From CAZDXB01 sp964509335 (lineage in GTDB: Bacteria > Bacteroidota > Ignavibacteria > Kapaibacteriales > UBA2268): a stretch of DNA of 57,927 nt. A program made the translations under genes and the position numbers. Below are positions 27,059 through 34,380 of the stretch, one piece after another. The notes beneath the pieces are model-generated. The model made no database searches. It was not told the origin of the DNA and saw nothing but the letters and a program-made list of their open reading frames with translations. Location of the stretch: the NCBI GenBank assembly GCA_964509335.1, contig CAZDXB010000019.1, forward strand, positions 1 to 57,927, written 5' to 3'. Position 1 is the stretch's first letter, and the number at the start of each line of letters is the position of its first letter.

Positions 27059-28357
27059 TTATAGTTTGCGTTTTTCTCCAATAACGCAGTCTTTATCGCT
27101 TTCTTTAATTCTAACCGGCGTCGGATTAAAAGAAAAATCCTCGTCGCAAAAAATTGTTTTTACGTAGTTATCCGTCCATCCCTTAAGGAATTTCTCTCCT
27201 TTTTCCTCTATTATTTTCTCGGGGATTACGACGCCTTCCTTTCCAATTTGCAACGAGTAAAATTCCTCTCTTTTCTCGTTCGACAACTCTCTCAGCCTTC
27301 TCGTTCTTTCTTTTCTGATTTTTGAATGAACAGCATTAGGAAATTCCGCCGCGGGAGTTCCTTCGCGCTCGGAAAAGGTAAAAACATGTAAATATGAAGC
27401 GGGTAAGCGTTGTAGCAAATCGTACGTTTCGGCGAATTCCTTGTCGCCCTCGCCCGGGAAGCCTTCTATGACGTCGGCGCCGACGCAACAGTCGGGAATC
27501 TCGGTTTTTATTTTCCCGACGACCTCTTCAAAAACGTCCGCCGAATACCGCCGCTTCATAAGCTTTAAAATCTTCGGCGAACCGCTCTGCAGAGGAATAT
27601 GGAAATGTCGGCAAAACGTTTCGGAAGTTTTAACCGCTTCTATAAGTTTGTCGTTAATTAAATTCGGTTCGATTGAAGATATTCGGACGCGAAAATTCAA
27701 ATCGAGTTCGTTTATTAAATTCACTACGTCGATAAACCTCTCGCCGCTCGCCGCTTTGTATTCGCCGATATTAACGCCGGATAATATGAGTTCGTTAAAA
27801 TCGGTCTCGTTGAACTTTATCAAAGCGTCCCTAAGCGAATCGAAGGGCATAGAGCGACTGCCGCCTCTCGCCAAAGGCACCGCGCAGTAAGAGCAACGAT
27901 AATCGCAGCCGTCCTGTATTTTGAATATAGCTCTCGCTCGATTGTTCGAAATATCCGAAAGAGCCGCGTGAAACGGCGCGTCGTCGGGATTGGCGATAAA
28001 AACCTCCGGCGACTTTCTTTTTTTGAAATCTTCTATTAATTTAAGTATATCGTATTTATTTTGAGAGCCGAAAATAGCGTCCACGCTTTCTATACTGGCG
28101 GCTTCTTTGTGCTTCAGCTGAGCGTAACACCCCATAACGCCTACGAAAGCGTTAGGATTTTGCCTGCGAGCCCGGCGGATGATTTTCCTGCAGTCGGCGT
28201 CGGCTCTGCTAGTTACGGTGCAAGTGTTAATTAAAACTACGTCCGCTTCTTCGCCAAAATCGACTATCTTGAACCCATTTTGCTTGAATTGCTTGCCGAT
28301 TTCAAGCGTCTCGGCGTAATTCAACTTACACCCGATATTATACAAACTCAGCTTCAT
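27059..28357 (-). CDS. mtaB: tRNA t6A37 methylthiotransferase
   Basis: The 432-residue radical-SAM enzyme adds the 2-methylthio group to t6A37 of tRNA. The N-terminal UPF0004 domain has three cluster cysteines (Cys10 in NIGCKLNYAET, Cys46 in NTCTVTSRAD, Cys77 in MGCYAQ). The radical SAM cluster motif is Cys151, Cys155 and Cys158 in QDGCDYRCSYCAVPLARG. The GCKLNYAE wording separates MtaB from MiaB and RimO. A C-terminal TRAM-like segment follows (FYSLQIGKEGVVIPEK). It is a single gene with no obvious partner. Confidence 0.95.
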   Translation of the reverse strand: MKLSLYNIGCKLNYAETLEIGKQFKQNGFKIVDFGEEADVVLINTCTVTSRADADCRKIIRRARRQNPNAFVGVMGCYAQLKHKEAASIESVDAIFGSQNKYDILKLIEDFKKRKSPEVFIANPDDAPFHAALSDISNNRARAIFKIQDGCDYRCSYCAVPLARGGSRSMPFDSLRDALIKFNETDFNELILSGVNIGEYKAASGERFIDVVNLINELDLNFRVRISSIEPNLINDKLIEAVKTSETFCRHFHIPLQSGSPKILKLMKRRYSADVFEEVVGKIKTEIPDCCVGADVIEGFPGEGDKEFAETYDLLQRLPASYLHVFTFSEREGTPAAEFPNAVHSKIRKERTRRLRELSNEKREEFYSLQIGKEGVVIPEKIIEEKGEKFLKGWTDNYVKTIFCDEDFSFNPTPVRIKESDKDCVIGEKRKL

Positions 28358-28505
28358 AATCTATTTTGACGACGGCGCTTTGTTCTTAGTCTTTAAATTC
28401 CGCTTGAGCGGAAAGACGTTTCCTCATTTCAAAAATGCAACGCCGTCGGTTTCCGCTCATTGCAAATCCGACGCGCTATTTCAATTTATAGAGCTTTAGC
28501 GCAAA

Positions 28506-28988
28506 TCACCCCTCGTCTTGCTTCCTCTCAATTAAATTTTCGATTTTCTTAAATAGAAACAAAATCAATACGGCAAGCAGAGCCGCTCCTATCGCTAAAA
28601 TGTAATACGAAAGCGCTACGGCGATTCCGAGAGCGGCGGAAAACAGCAGAGTAGCGGCGGTTGTTACGCCTTCGACGTTCCTATTGTCGCTCCTTATAAT
28701 CGTTCCCGCGCCGATAAAACTTACGCCGGTTACAATCGCCACCGTTATTCTAATCGGGTCGGCTTGCAGAGCGGATATAAGAATTGCGCCTTTGAAGTAA
28801 TGCACGAGAAATTCCGACAGCCGAACGAGCAGAGTGGCAGAGCCTGAAACCAGCATCATAGTTCTCATACCAGCCGGCTTTTTGGCGAGTTCTCTGTCCA
28901 AACCGATTATAGCGCCGAGCATCATCGATAAAAACAGCTGGCTCAAGACCTCTATTTGAACTATATAATCCGCAAAGATATTCGTCAT
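28506..28988 (-). CDS. MgtC/SapB family membrane protein
   Basis: The 160-residue protein has four to five transmembrane helices and the family signatures LSMMLGAIIGLDRELAKKPAGMRTMMLVSGSATL and VTGVSFIGAGTIIRSDNRNVEGVTTAATLLFSAALGIAV. It lacks the long C-terminal regulatory domain of Salmonella MgtC, as do most environmental members. The family is linked to magnesium homeostasis and acid or starvation tolerance, but transport has not been shown for this short type. A hairpin TTCCGCT-TG-AGCGGAA lies upstream at 28398-28413. Confidence 0.92.
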   Translation of the reverse strand: MTNIFADYIVQIEVLSQLFLSMMLGAIIGLDRELAKKPAGMRTMMLVSGSATLLVRLSEFLVHYFKGAILISALQADPIRITVAIVTGVSFIGAGTIIRSDNRNVEGVTTAATLLFSAALGIAVALSYYILAIGAALLAVLILFLFKKIENLIERKQDEG

Positions 28989-29040
28989 AGCAGCCTTTCA
29001 ATATTTTCTTTATTAATCTTTATTGCTACGTCAATTGTCT

Positions 29041-29916
29041 TTATTTGATAAGAGCTCGAAAACTTGGTTTGTTTTTTATTCTCTTTTCCGCTTTTTTAAT
29101 CAATTCATCGTCTATTCTTAACTTTTCTAGTTCATTACATATTATCTTAATAATTTCATTTTGATTTTTCGATTTCTCTTTTCCCTTATTTTTCAATAAA
29201 TTATTCAATTTATTTATGTTTTGATCAGAAACAGGTAAGTTTTTCATCTCCTTTAAAATATATTTGTGGTCATCTTTGCTTAACCAAATAACTTTTTCAT
29301 TTTGGTCTATAGATTCTTTTATTAAACTTCTTTGCTTTTTCGATTTATCGTTGCTCAACCAATCCTCGGTTCCTACCCTCGCATAAGAATTGCCAACGAG
29401 ATAGCCAAGTTTGTGTTGGAATGATTCTTTCAATTGCAAAATTTTTGATTTTAGAAGAGTTTCGTAATGTAATTTTGACTTCAAAGCTATAGATAATCTA
29501 AGGAATGCGCAACAATTTTCATCTAATCCACAAGCTGGTTCTTTGTATAAGAAAAAATATTCCTGCTCATTATTATTTGTTAACCTTTCCAAAAATTGTT
29601 CTATCTTAAATCGTTTAGCCTCGTTACATATATCCAGTTTCTGCTCTATTTGACTGTATTGTATTTTATCTATTTCTCTCCGCACGGCTTCTTGTAAAGG
29701 TCTAATTGCGGCAATAGTAATGTATCTTGACGAACACATTCCATTTCTTCTTACAAGATCGCAAGATTGAGTAATTACCATAAAATACTTATAATCCTTG
29801 TTATTAAAATAGTGAGGATGAATATTTTTTAATATATCTTCTACACTTCTAGAACGCTTTATAATATCGCCTTGATGCAAAGAAGAATTATCTATTTCAT
29901 CATAAGTAAAGTGCAT
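29041..29916 (-). CDS. Unknown protein with a TQSCDLV motif, third gene of an AT-rich operon
   Basis: I do not recognise a named family. The 291-residue soluble protein has an N-terminal part with LHQGDIIKRS and YFMVITQSCDLVRRNG, then YITIAAIRPLQEAV. This Q-S-C-D pattern recurs in my memory in uncharacterised accessory proteins. The Cys-Asp pair and later CCAFLRLSIAL could be functional. The C-terminal third is Lys- and Glu-rich and probably coiled. Base composition is visibly more AT-rich than in neighbours, indicating acquisition. It is separated by nine bases from the preceding 82-residue gene, so the three genes form one unit. Confidence 0.75.
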   Translation of the reverse strand: MHFTYDEIDNSSLHQGDIIKRSRSVEDILKNIHPHYFNNKDYKYFMVITQSCDLVRRNGMCSSRYITIAAIRPLQEAVRREIDKIQYSQIEQKLDICNEAKRFKIEQFLERLTNNNEQEYFFLYKEPACGLDENCCAFLRLSIALKSKLHYETLLKSKILQLKESFQHKLGYLVGNSYARVGTEDWLSNDKSKKQRSLIKESIDQNEKVIWLSKDDHKYILKEMKNLPVSDQNINKLNNLLKNKGKEKSKNQNEIIKIICNELEKLRIDDELIKKAEKRIKNKPSFRALIK

Positions 29917-29925
29917 ACTTACTAA

Positions 29926-30174
29926 TTACTTCTCTAAGTATTTCTTTATCTTCTTTCTTATTTCAAAATCTCGTATTTTTTCTAAATCAATTTCTATTAT
30001 ATATAATTCGCTATTGATTTTTTTTATTTTTTTGTAAATTTCATTCTCTTTTTCGCTCTGAGTGTGGGTTTCCCCCTCGATTATCGTGCCAACTTTTTGG
30101 TATTCTTCATTTTCTTCTATTTCTGTATCACGGTTTTTTGTGTTTGTAATATCTGACGTTGATGAACTAAACAT
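29926..30174 (-). CDS. Small charged protein, second gene of the AT-rich operon
   Basis: The 82-residue product is rich in Glu, Lys, Ile and Thr. The first 40 residues are low-complexity (SSTSDITNTKNRDTEIEENEEYQ), and the rest is a probable coiled coil (YKKIKKINSELYIIEIDLEKIRDFEIRKKIKKYL). No family is recognised. Its ATG overlaps the end of the upstream gene by eight bases (ATGTTTAG), implying coupled translation. By size and position it could be an adaptor or antitoxin-like partner of its neighbours, but nothing in the sequence proves this. Confidence 0.65.
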   Translation of the reverse strand: MFSSSTSDITNTKNRDTEIEENEEYQKVGTIIEGETHTQSEKENEIYKKIKKINSELYIIEIDLEKIRDFEIRKKIKKYLEK

Positions 30175-30808
30175 TTTCTGCCTCTTCTTCAGTTTCTTGT
30201 TTATAAATTTTATTAAGAATATTTTCCGCTTCCTCGTTAAATTTAACGACGTTTTCTCTTAAATATTCAATTGCTTTTTTCGTGTCTTTCAAATCTCTAT
30301 GAAAATTAAAACTATAAACTATGTTATTGTCTTCATCAAATGTGATTTCTAGATTTATTAATTGTTCGTCTTTAAAAATAGTCCTTTTAATTGTAGTCGC
30401 CTTGATCTCTATACCAAAATCCGATAACAAGTCGTTATCATAGATATTAAAAATATTCGAATCTTTTTCATTAGGTTCTTTATTGATGTATTGAAAATTT
30501 ACTCCAACCGCTTTTATTGGAGTATGTGGCAAATCTTCTAATATTTTTATAGCTACATTTTCTATCTTTTCAAACTGTGTGGTTTCATCGTTAGAAGGAT
30601 TAAGTATCAAGCGTCTATCCGAAATCCTTAAAAATATATCGTCAAACATAATTCTCATTGGCAGATCTGGATTATCCACGGCTACTTCTATTTGTATTTT
30701 TTCTGAGTTAGTTAATCTTCCGTTTGATATCCATTGAGGAGTAAAAATTTTTGAATTCCAAAATCCAGCTATCACTATTGAACAATTTTCAATCTTTTTA
30801 TTTATCAT
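30167..30808 (-). CDS. Unknown protein, first gene of the AT-rich operon
   Basis: The 213-residue soluble protein starts after AAAGGAA. Its opening CSIVIAGFWNSKIFTPQWISNGRL, the middle IMFDDIFLRISDRRLILNP and the later ILEDLPHTPIKAVGVNFQYI resemble sporadic uncharacterised bacterial proteins I remember by the pattern (G-x-[FW]-N-x-x-[IL]-[FL]-x-P-x-W ... HTP-[IL]-x-A-[LV]-G-[IV]-N). No catalytic motif is evident. The fold could be a beta-rich sensor or binding domain. It leads a tightly packed three-gene operon in an AT-rich accessory segment, next to a toxin-antitoxin-like module. Confidence 0.7.
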   Translation of the reverse strand: MINKKIENCSIVIAGFWNSKIFTPQWISNGRLTNSEKIQIEVAVDNPDLPMRIMFDDIFLRISDRRLILNPSNDETTQFEKIENVAIKILEDLPHTPIKAVGVNFQYINKEPNEKDSNIFNIYDNDLLSDFGIEIKATTIKRTIFKDEQLINLEITFDEDNNIVYSFNFHRDLKDTKKAIEYLRENVVKFNEEAENILNKIYKQETEEEAENV

Positions 30809-30868
30809 TTCCTTTCTCCATTCTCTATTATTATTTTGATTCTAACTTAAATATCAATCTAGGTAAAT

Positions 30869-31171
30869 TTACAACTTATTTTTTATATCTCCAAAAGTTT
30901 GAATGTTTAACCCCTTCTTCTTCATTTCTTTTATCTTATTTTTATATTTTTCCTTCCTCGCGGCTCTCGTTATAATGTATATAATTACGGAAATGACCAA
31001 GTCGCCTAACGCGTCAACCAAAGTTATTTCGACTTTGTCTCCAAAGATAAAGTTGGCTAAAAGCCCCGTTGCTGAAAGAATAATAAAGAATATTAAAATT
31101 TCCTTCCAGAAAGGCTTCTCCAAACTTTTCTTTAGCTTTTCAAGTTCGACGTAATCTGCGCTTTTAGGCAT
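30869..31171 (-). CDS. Small two-helix membrane protein
   Basis: The 100-residue protein has two transmembrane segments (EILIFFIILSATGLLANFIFG, about 24-44; LVDALGDLVISVIIYIITRA, about 51-70) and a basic C-terminal tail (KEKYKNKIKEMKKKG). It lies 60 bases upstream of the three-gene AT-rich operon on the same strand. It may be its first gene or an independent unit. No family is recognised. Two-helix proteins of this size accompany some defence systems as membrane effectors, which is only a hint. Confidence 0.6.
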   Translation of the reverse strand: MPKSADYVELEKLKKSLEKPFWKEILIFFIILSATGLLANFIFGDKVEITLVDALGDLVISVIIYIITRAARKEKYKNKIKEMKKKGLNIQTFGDIKNKL

Positions 31172-31237
31172 CGGCTCAAATAAGTTAATATAACTTGAAT
31201 CACATAATTAAATGAAATAGGCTGTAAGCCGTAAATC

Positions 31238-31267
31238 ATTATTAGTTTCAAATATATCGTTTTTAAG
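31238..31267. repeat. 30-bp direct repeat, left copy
   Basis: The sequence starts ATTATTAGTTTCAAATATAT and is identical over 30 bases to 32162-32191. This copy overlaps the stop codon of the nucleotidyltransferase-like gene, so the repeat itself supplies the last codon bases. Identity ends abruptly on both sides. No target-site palindrome or dif-like arm symmetry is evident by eye. Confidence 0.95.
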
Positions 31268-31805
31268 TTGAATAATCAATTAAATGGTTCCTTATTTTTT
31301 CAAATTCTTCAGATAATCCTTCCGTTCGGCTCCATCGTTCGATTTCCTTGATATCTATCTTGTTTTCATCCGCTATCATTATCGCTTGTTCTAAAGATTG
31401 TTTATCGTCCCAATAAAAATAAGCCGCCAATCTATCTTTAACGCTATCTGTTGGAGACAACAACCTGAGAGTTCCTGTTTCAAATAGAATTTCGTTTACA
31501 TCCTTTACCGGCTCAGAGCCTATCGACAAAGGTCCCGAGGGGAACTCTATAAAATATTTCGAATCTTGGCAAGTAAAATAACGGCGCTCTTTATAAAAGC
31601 CAATTTTACTCAATATTTCTTCAAGCTTTCTTTTGGGGACATAACCTATTTCAATAAAATCTAAATCTAAAGATTGATATTTATTGTCGGTGTAAACGCT
31701 AACACAAGCTCCGCCTGTTAATACGCATTCAATATCGTAATCTTTAAGGTAAGAGCAAATAAAAGCCGCTAATTCTATCAAATCCATATCTTTAATTTCT
31801 TTCAC
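31263..31805 (-). CDS. Nucleotidyltransferase-like protein of a toxin-antitoxin-type pair
   Basis: The 180-residue protein starts at GTG 31805, overlapping the upstream stop by four bases (GTGA). The segment CVLTGGACVSVYTDNKYQSLDLDFI (about residues 26-50) is a minimal nucleotidyltransferase motif: GG followed by a D-x-D. It resembles AbiEii/MenT-like toxins and related domains. RLLSPTDSVKDRLAAYFYWDD follows, as in these families, where it is often the helical region that binds nucleotide. Together with the winged-helix gene upstream it looks like a type IV-like toxin-antitoxin or abortive-infection module. Toxicity is inferred only. The pair lies inside a 30-bp direct repeat. Confidence 0.75.
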   Translation of the reverse strand: MKEIKDMDLIELAAFICSYLKDYDIECVLTGGACVSVYTDNKYQSLDLDFIEIGYVPKRKLEEILSKIGFYKERRYFTCQDSKYFIEFPSGPLSIGSEPVKDVNEILFETGTLRLLSPTDSVKDRLAAYFYWDDKQSLEQAIMIADENKIDIKEIERWSRTEGLSEEFEKIRNHLIDYST

Positions 31806-32131
31806 AGCGGCTTCCCCCGCCTTCTGGGCCTCCTTCTACTATATTCCAGTCGTTTTCTTTCGTTTTCGGGTAGAAAGACTATGGCTTTATTCAACAGCTC
31901 TTTCAGTTCCTTCAAAAAAGGATAACGCGGATTAAATGAATAAATACGGGTTCTGCCGCGCTCTTTAGAAGCCAATATATTCCCCGCTTCCAATTTATCC
32001 AATTGCTTCTGAATCGGACTTAAAGCCGCGTCGAAAAATCTTGCGATTTCTCTCGCGTAGCCTTCGCCGCGAGCGTTAATAAATAACAACGCTCGCTCGC
32101 GATTAATTGAACCGAATAAACTCTCTAACAT
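31802..32131 (-). CDS. Winged-helix transcriptional regulator, partner of the nucleotidyltransferase
   Basis: The 109-residue protein has a winged helix-turn-helix: SINRERALLFINARGEGYAREIARFFDAALSPIQKQLDKLEAGNILASKERGRTRIYSFNPRYP. The second half is basic, ending in an Arg-rich tail (RLEYSRRRPRRRGKPL). This family is commonly found just before a small nucleotidyltransferase gene, and probably represses the pair. Three ACCTA/TAGGT half-sites lie just upstream of the start. The start codon is 32131 with no strong ribosome site visible. Confidence 0.82.
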   Translation of the reverse strand: MLESLFGSINRERALLFINARGEGYAREIARFFDAALSPIQKQLDKLEAGNILASKERGRTRIYSFNPRYPFLKELKELLNKAIVFLPENERKRLEYSRRRPRRRGKPL

Positions 32132-32136
32132 ATCCG

Positions 32137-32162
32137 ACCTACTTTATAGGTTATATGACCTA
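32137..32162. promoter_or_regulatory. Candidate operator of the winged-helix/nucleotidyltransferase pair
   Basis: Three alternating half-sites, ACCTA (32137-32141), TAGGT (32147-32151) and ACCTA (32158-32162), lie 6-31 bases upstream of the winged-helix ATG. The spacing is about one helical turn. The outer one touches the right 30-bp repeat. Autoregulation by the winged-helix protein is the simplest explanation. Confidence 0.5.
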
Positions 32163-32191
32163 TTATTAGTTTCAAATATATCGTTTTTAAG
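32162..32191. repeat. 30-bp direct repeat, right copy
   Basis: Identical to 31238-31267. The two copies are 924 bases apart and enclose exactly the winged-helix and nucleotidyltransferase genes together with their likely operator. This is the arrangement of an inserted or excisable cassette, or of a duplication flanking an insertion. Confidence 0.95.
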
Positions 32192-32252
32192 GCTAGCAGT
32201 CAAGGAATATTTTTGAAGCAATTATTTATATACGGCGTTTATTTGATTCTCA

Positions 32253-33182
32253 CTACTTTCCAATTTCCGCGGCTTTTCGAACGAAGCCGTCGGCGCGTTT
32301 TAACAAGTTTCGCGCTTTGGCGGCGTCGGTTTTCGCCATAATCATAACGAGCGCCGTTTTAACGTTTCCGGCGCTTTTGTCTAGGTAGTCCGCCGCTTCG
32401 TCGTAGCTAACTCCCGTAAGCGACATAATTATTTTCTTCGAGCGCTCGACCAACTTTTTGTTGGTGAGTTGCAAATCGACCATCACGTTGCCGTATGTCT
32501 TGCCGAGCTTTACCATAGAGGCGGTCGTGAGCATATTCAGAACGAGCTTTTGCGCCGTGCCGGACTTCATACGCGTAGAGCCGGCGATAGCTTCGGGACC
32601 GACGTCCGGGCAAATCATTACGTCCGCTTCGACACCCAGCTCTCGCGCTTGCTCTCGCGAGGTTGTGGTAACGAATATCGTAGCGCAACCCAGCTTTTTC
32701 GCCTCTCCGACCGCGCCCTTAACGAACGGCGTTCTGCCGGAGGCGGCAATTCCGCAAACGACGTCCGGCGGTTTAACGCCCCGCTCGCGTATTTCTTTAG
32801 CGCCGTTCTCCGGGTAATCTTCGGCTCCCTCTTGCGCTCGGAAGACCGCCTCCCTGCCGCCGGCGATTATGCCCTGCACCATTTCAGGAGCGCTGCCGAA
32901 AGTAGGCGGGCATTCGGAGGCGTCAACTATGCCGAGTCTGCCGCTGGTGCCTGCTCCAACGTAAAAAAGCCGTCCGCTTTTCTTGAAAGCGTCTATTATA
33001 ATATTCGTTGCTTTTTCTATATTGCCTATCTCTTTCTTGACAGCCTTTTGCGGGATTTCGTCTTCACGGTTTATCATTTCCAATATCTCCCGCGTCGAGG
33101 CGATGTCGATATTCTTCGTACGCGGATTCCCGCGCTCAGTCCTAAGCGAGCTAATCTCCCTGAACAAATCGTTTTCCGGCAT
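32253..33182 (-). CDS. murQ: N-acetylmuramic acid 6-phosphate etherase
   Basis: The 309-residue SIS-domain enzyme cleaves the lactyl ether of MurNAc-6-phosphate to GlcNAc-6-phosphate and D-lactate during peptidoglycan recycling. Signatures: LFYVGAGTSGRLGIVDASECPPTFG, VCGIAASGRTPFVKGA and the family block PEAIAGSTRMKSGTAQKLVLNMLTTASM. A C-terminal helical segment follows (DEAADYLDKSAGNVKTALVMI). Length is normal. The gene stands alone; no MurNAc transporter is adjacent. murG lies a few kilobases away but is not part of the same unit. Confidence 0.96.
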   Translation of the reverse strand: MPENDLFREISSLRTERGNPRTKNIDIASTREILEMINREDEIPQKAVKKEIGNIEKATNIIIDAFKKSGRLFYVGAGTSGRLGIVDASECPPTFGSAPEMVQGIIAGGREAVFRAQEGAEDYPENGAKEIRERGVKPPDVVCGIAASGRTPFVKGAVGEAKKLGCATIFVTTTSREQARELGVEADVMICPDVGPEAIAGSTRMKSGTAQKLVLNMLTTASMVKLGKTYGNVMVDLQLTNKKLVERSKKIIMSLTGVSYDEAADYLDKSAGNVKTALVMIMAKTDAAKARNLLKRADGFVRKAAEIGK

Positions 33183-33535
33183 ATCTATTCCCTAAATGAA
33201 ACTTCTCGAATGAATTTAAATCAACTATTGTTCCAAAAATTAAATTAAGCGTGAGGTTCGTAGCTCAGGCATCCCTGCCTGAGCATCCTTGCCTGAGCGA
33301 AGAGACAAATAAAAAACCCGATAGTGAGTCCCCCCCCTCCGACCGAAACTCCGATTTCGGTCGGAATAAATCTCAATAAACTCTCTTTCTCCTTCCAAAA
33401 TTAAAATTTCGAAAGGAGGAAAAACCCATTCCCCGCCCTAAAGGACGAGGCTATTGAGCGCTAAAAATCGCTCGTTTTTCTTTCCAATAGTTTTTCGGTA
33501 TATTCATTTTATTGAAAACGATTATTTGAAGCGTT
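33183..33535. repeat. Intergenic cluster of four to five unrelated palindromes
   Basis: In about 350 bases without a gene there are GCTCAGGC-atccct-GCCTGAGC plus a third GCCTGAGC copy (33263-33298), TCCGACCGAAA...TTTCGGTCGGA (33338-33365) and an imperfect TCCTTCC...GAAAGGA palindrome (33389-33420). There is also CCCCGCCC-TAAA-GGACGAGG (33431-33450) and GAGCG...CGCTC with a T-run (33456-33479). They look like accumulated dispersed repeats. The CCCCGCCCTAAAGG hairpin recalls IS200/IS605-type ends, but no transposase remains. Confidence 0.6.
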
Positions 33536-33763
33536 ATGCTGGCAATAAAGTGCGCTAAGTGCAAGGCGAAGATATTTAAATACAGGAAAATCGGCAAGGG
33601 ACGAGTCCTTAGGTGTTGGAAGAAAAGGATAATTGAGGACTACGCCGATTGGGACGGCGCTAAAGTTAAATGCCAAAAGTGCGGCGCTACGATTGGAAAC
33701 GCGGACAATTTAAAAGTGAGAATGAAACAAAGCGCGTTTACTTCGAGCGGAACGTATGAATAA
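33536..33763 (+). CDS. Small zinc-ribbon protein
   Basis: The 75-residue protein has two CxxC knuckles, CAKC near residue 6 and CQKCG near residue 46, plus an intervening Cys in VLRCWKKR. A very basic stretch separates them (KAKIFKYRKIGKGRVLRCWKKR). This fits a single zinc ribbon, perhaps binding nucleic acid. Similar short proteins are common but uncharacterised. It is convergent with the next gene, with eight bases between stops. Confidence 0.72.
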   Translation: MLAIKCAKCKAKIFKYRKIGKGRVLRCWKKRIIEDYADWDGAKVKCQKCGATIGNADNLKVRMKQSAFTSSGTYE

Positions 33764-33771
33764 AAACCGCT

Positions 33772-34371
33772 TCATCCGCTCCTAATGCTGAAAAGCAGGA
33801 CAACGACAATTATCGCCGAGGATACTATTATAATCGGCTCGGCTAATTCTTCGAACAAGCTTCTCTTTCCCATCGGGACTGGCGCGCTCGCTATGGTATG
33901 ACCGGAGCATTCGACCAGCGTAACGTCTTTTCGAGAGATAAGGTCAGAATACTCCCTCGATATTTCCCAAGAAGCGCTTATTTCGCCTTCGGGTAGTCTC
34001 AGATATGCCGAAACGTCCGTTTGAATCAAACGCCGCAAGGTATCCGAATTATCTGCGTTTTTGTAATTTACGCCGAGATTTTTTACGGCGATGAATAACT
34101 CGGGAGCGTCCTCGGATTTTCCCTTTTCGAATAACTTAACGTCGCGCTTTTCGCAAGAGTTAATAACGGCGCTCTTTAAAAGCCATAAGCCTTGGTGCGC
34201 GTTGAATTTTAGGTTTGCCGCCGTTACCCCGGAAGAGGCGACTCTCTCTCCGATTTCTTCCGCTACTTCGCCGACTAAAGAATCTAGCGTATCGAAGTTG
34301 CTGGATAATTCCCCTGCTTTCGCGATAAAAGCGAAAAACATTAAGAAGATTATGAGAGACAGAATTCTCAT
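33772..34371 (-). CDS. Exported, membrane-anchored protein of unknown function
   Basis: The 199-residue protein has a signal peptide (ILSLIIFLMFFAFIAKAG), a periplasmic domain of about 150 residues and a C-terminal transmembrane helix (PIIIVSSAIIVVVLLFSIRSG). The central region resembles a stress or penicillin-binding-accessory-like fold only weakly (LRRLIQTDVSAYLRLPEGEISASWEISREY). I recognise no family. It is the last gene of a unit with murG and a 159-residue membrane protein, spaced 9 and 39 bases apart. Confidence 0.6.
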   Translation of the reverse strand: MRILSLIIFLMFFAFIAKAGELSSNFDTLDSLVGEVAEEIGERVASSGVTAANLKFNAHQGLWLLKSAVINSCEKRDVKLFEKGKSEDAPELFIAVKNLGVNYKNADNSDTLRRLIQTDVSAYLRLPEGEISASWEISREYSDLISRKDVTLVECSGHTIASAPVPMGKRSLFEELAEPIIIVSSAIIVVVLLFSIRSG

Positions 34372-34380
34372 ACCGCTCCG

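Noticed and set aside
31238..31267. The 30-bp repeat as a Xer dif-type site
   Set aside because: The arms are not inverted repeats around a six-base centre, so dif-like recombination is not supported by the sequence.
31238..32191. CRISPR array
   Set aside because: Only two copies of the 30-bp repeat exist, 924 bases apart, with genes between them; no array or cas gene is present in the window.
32458..33248. Long plus-strand frames opposite murQ
   Set aside because: murQ is complete and unmistakable on the minus strand; the opposite frames arise from its codon bias.
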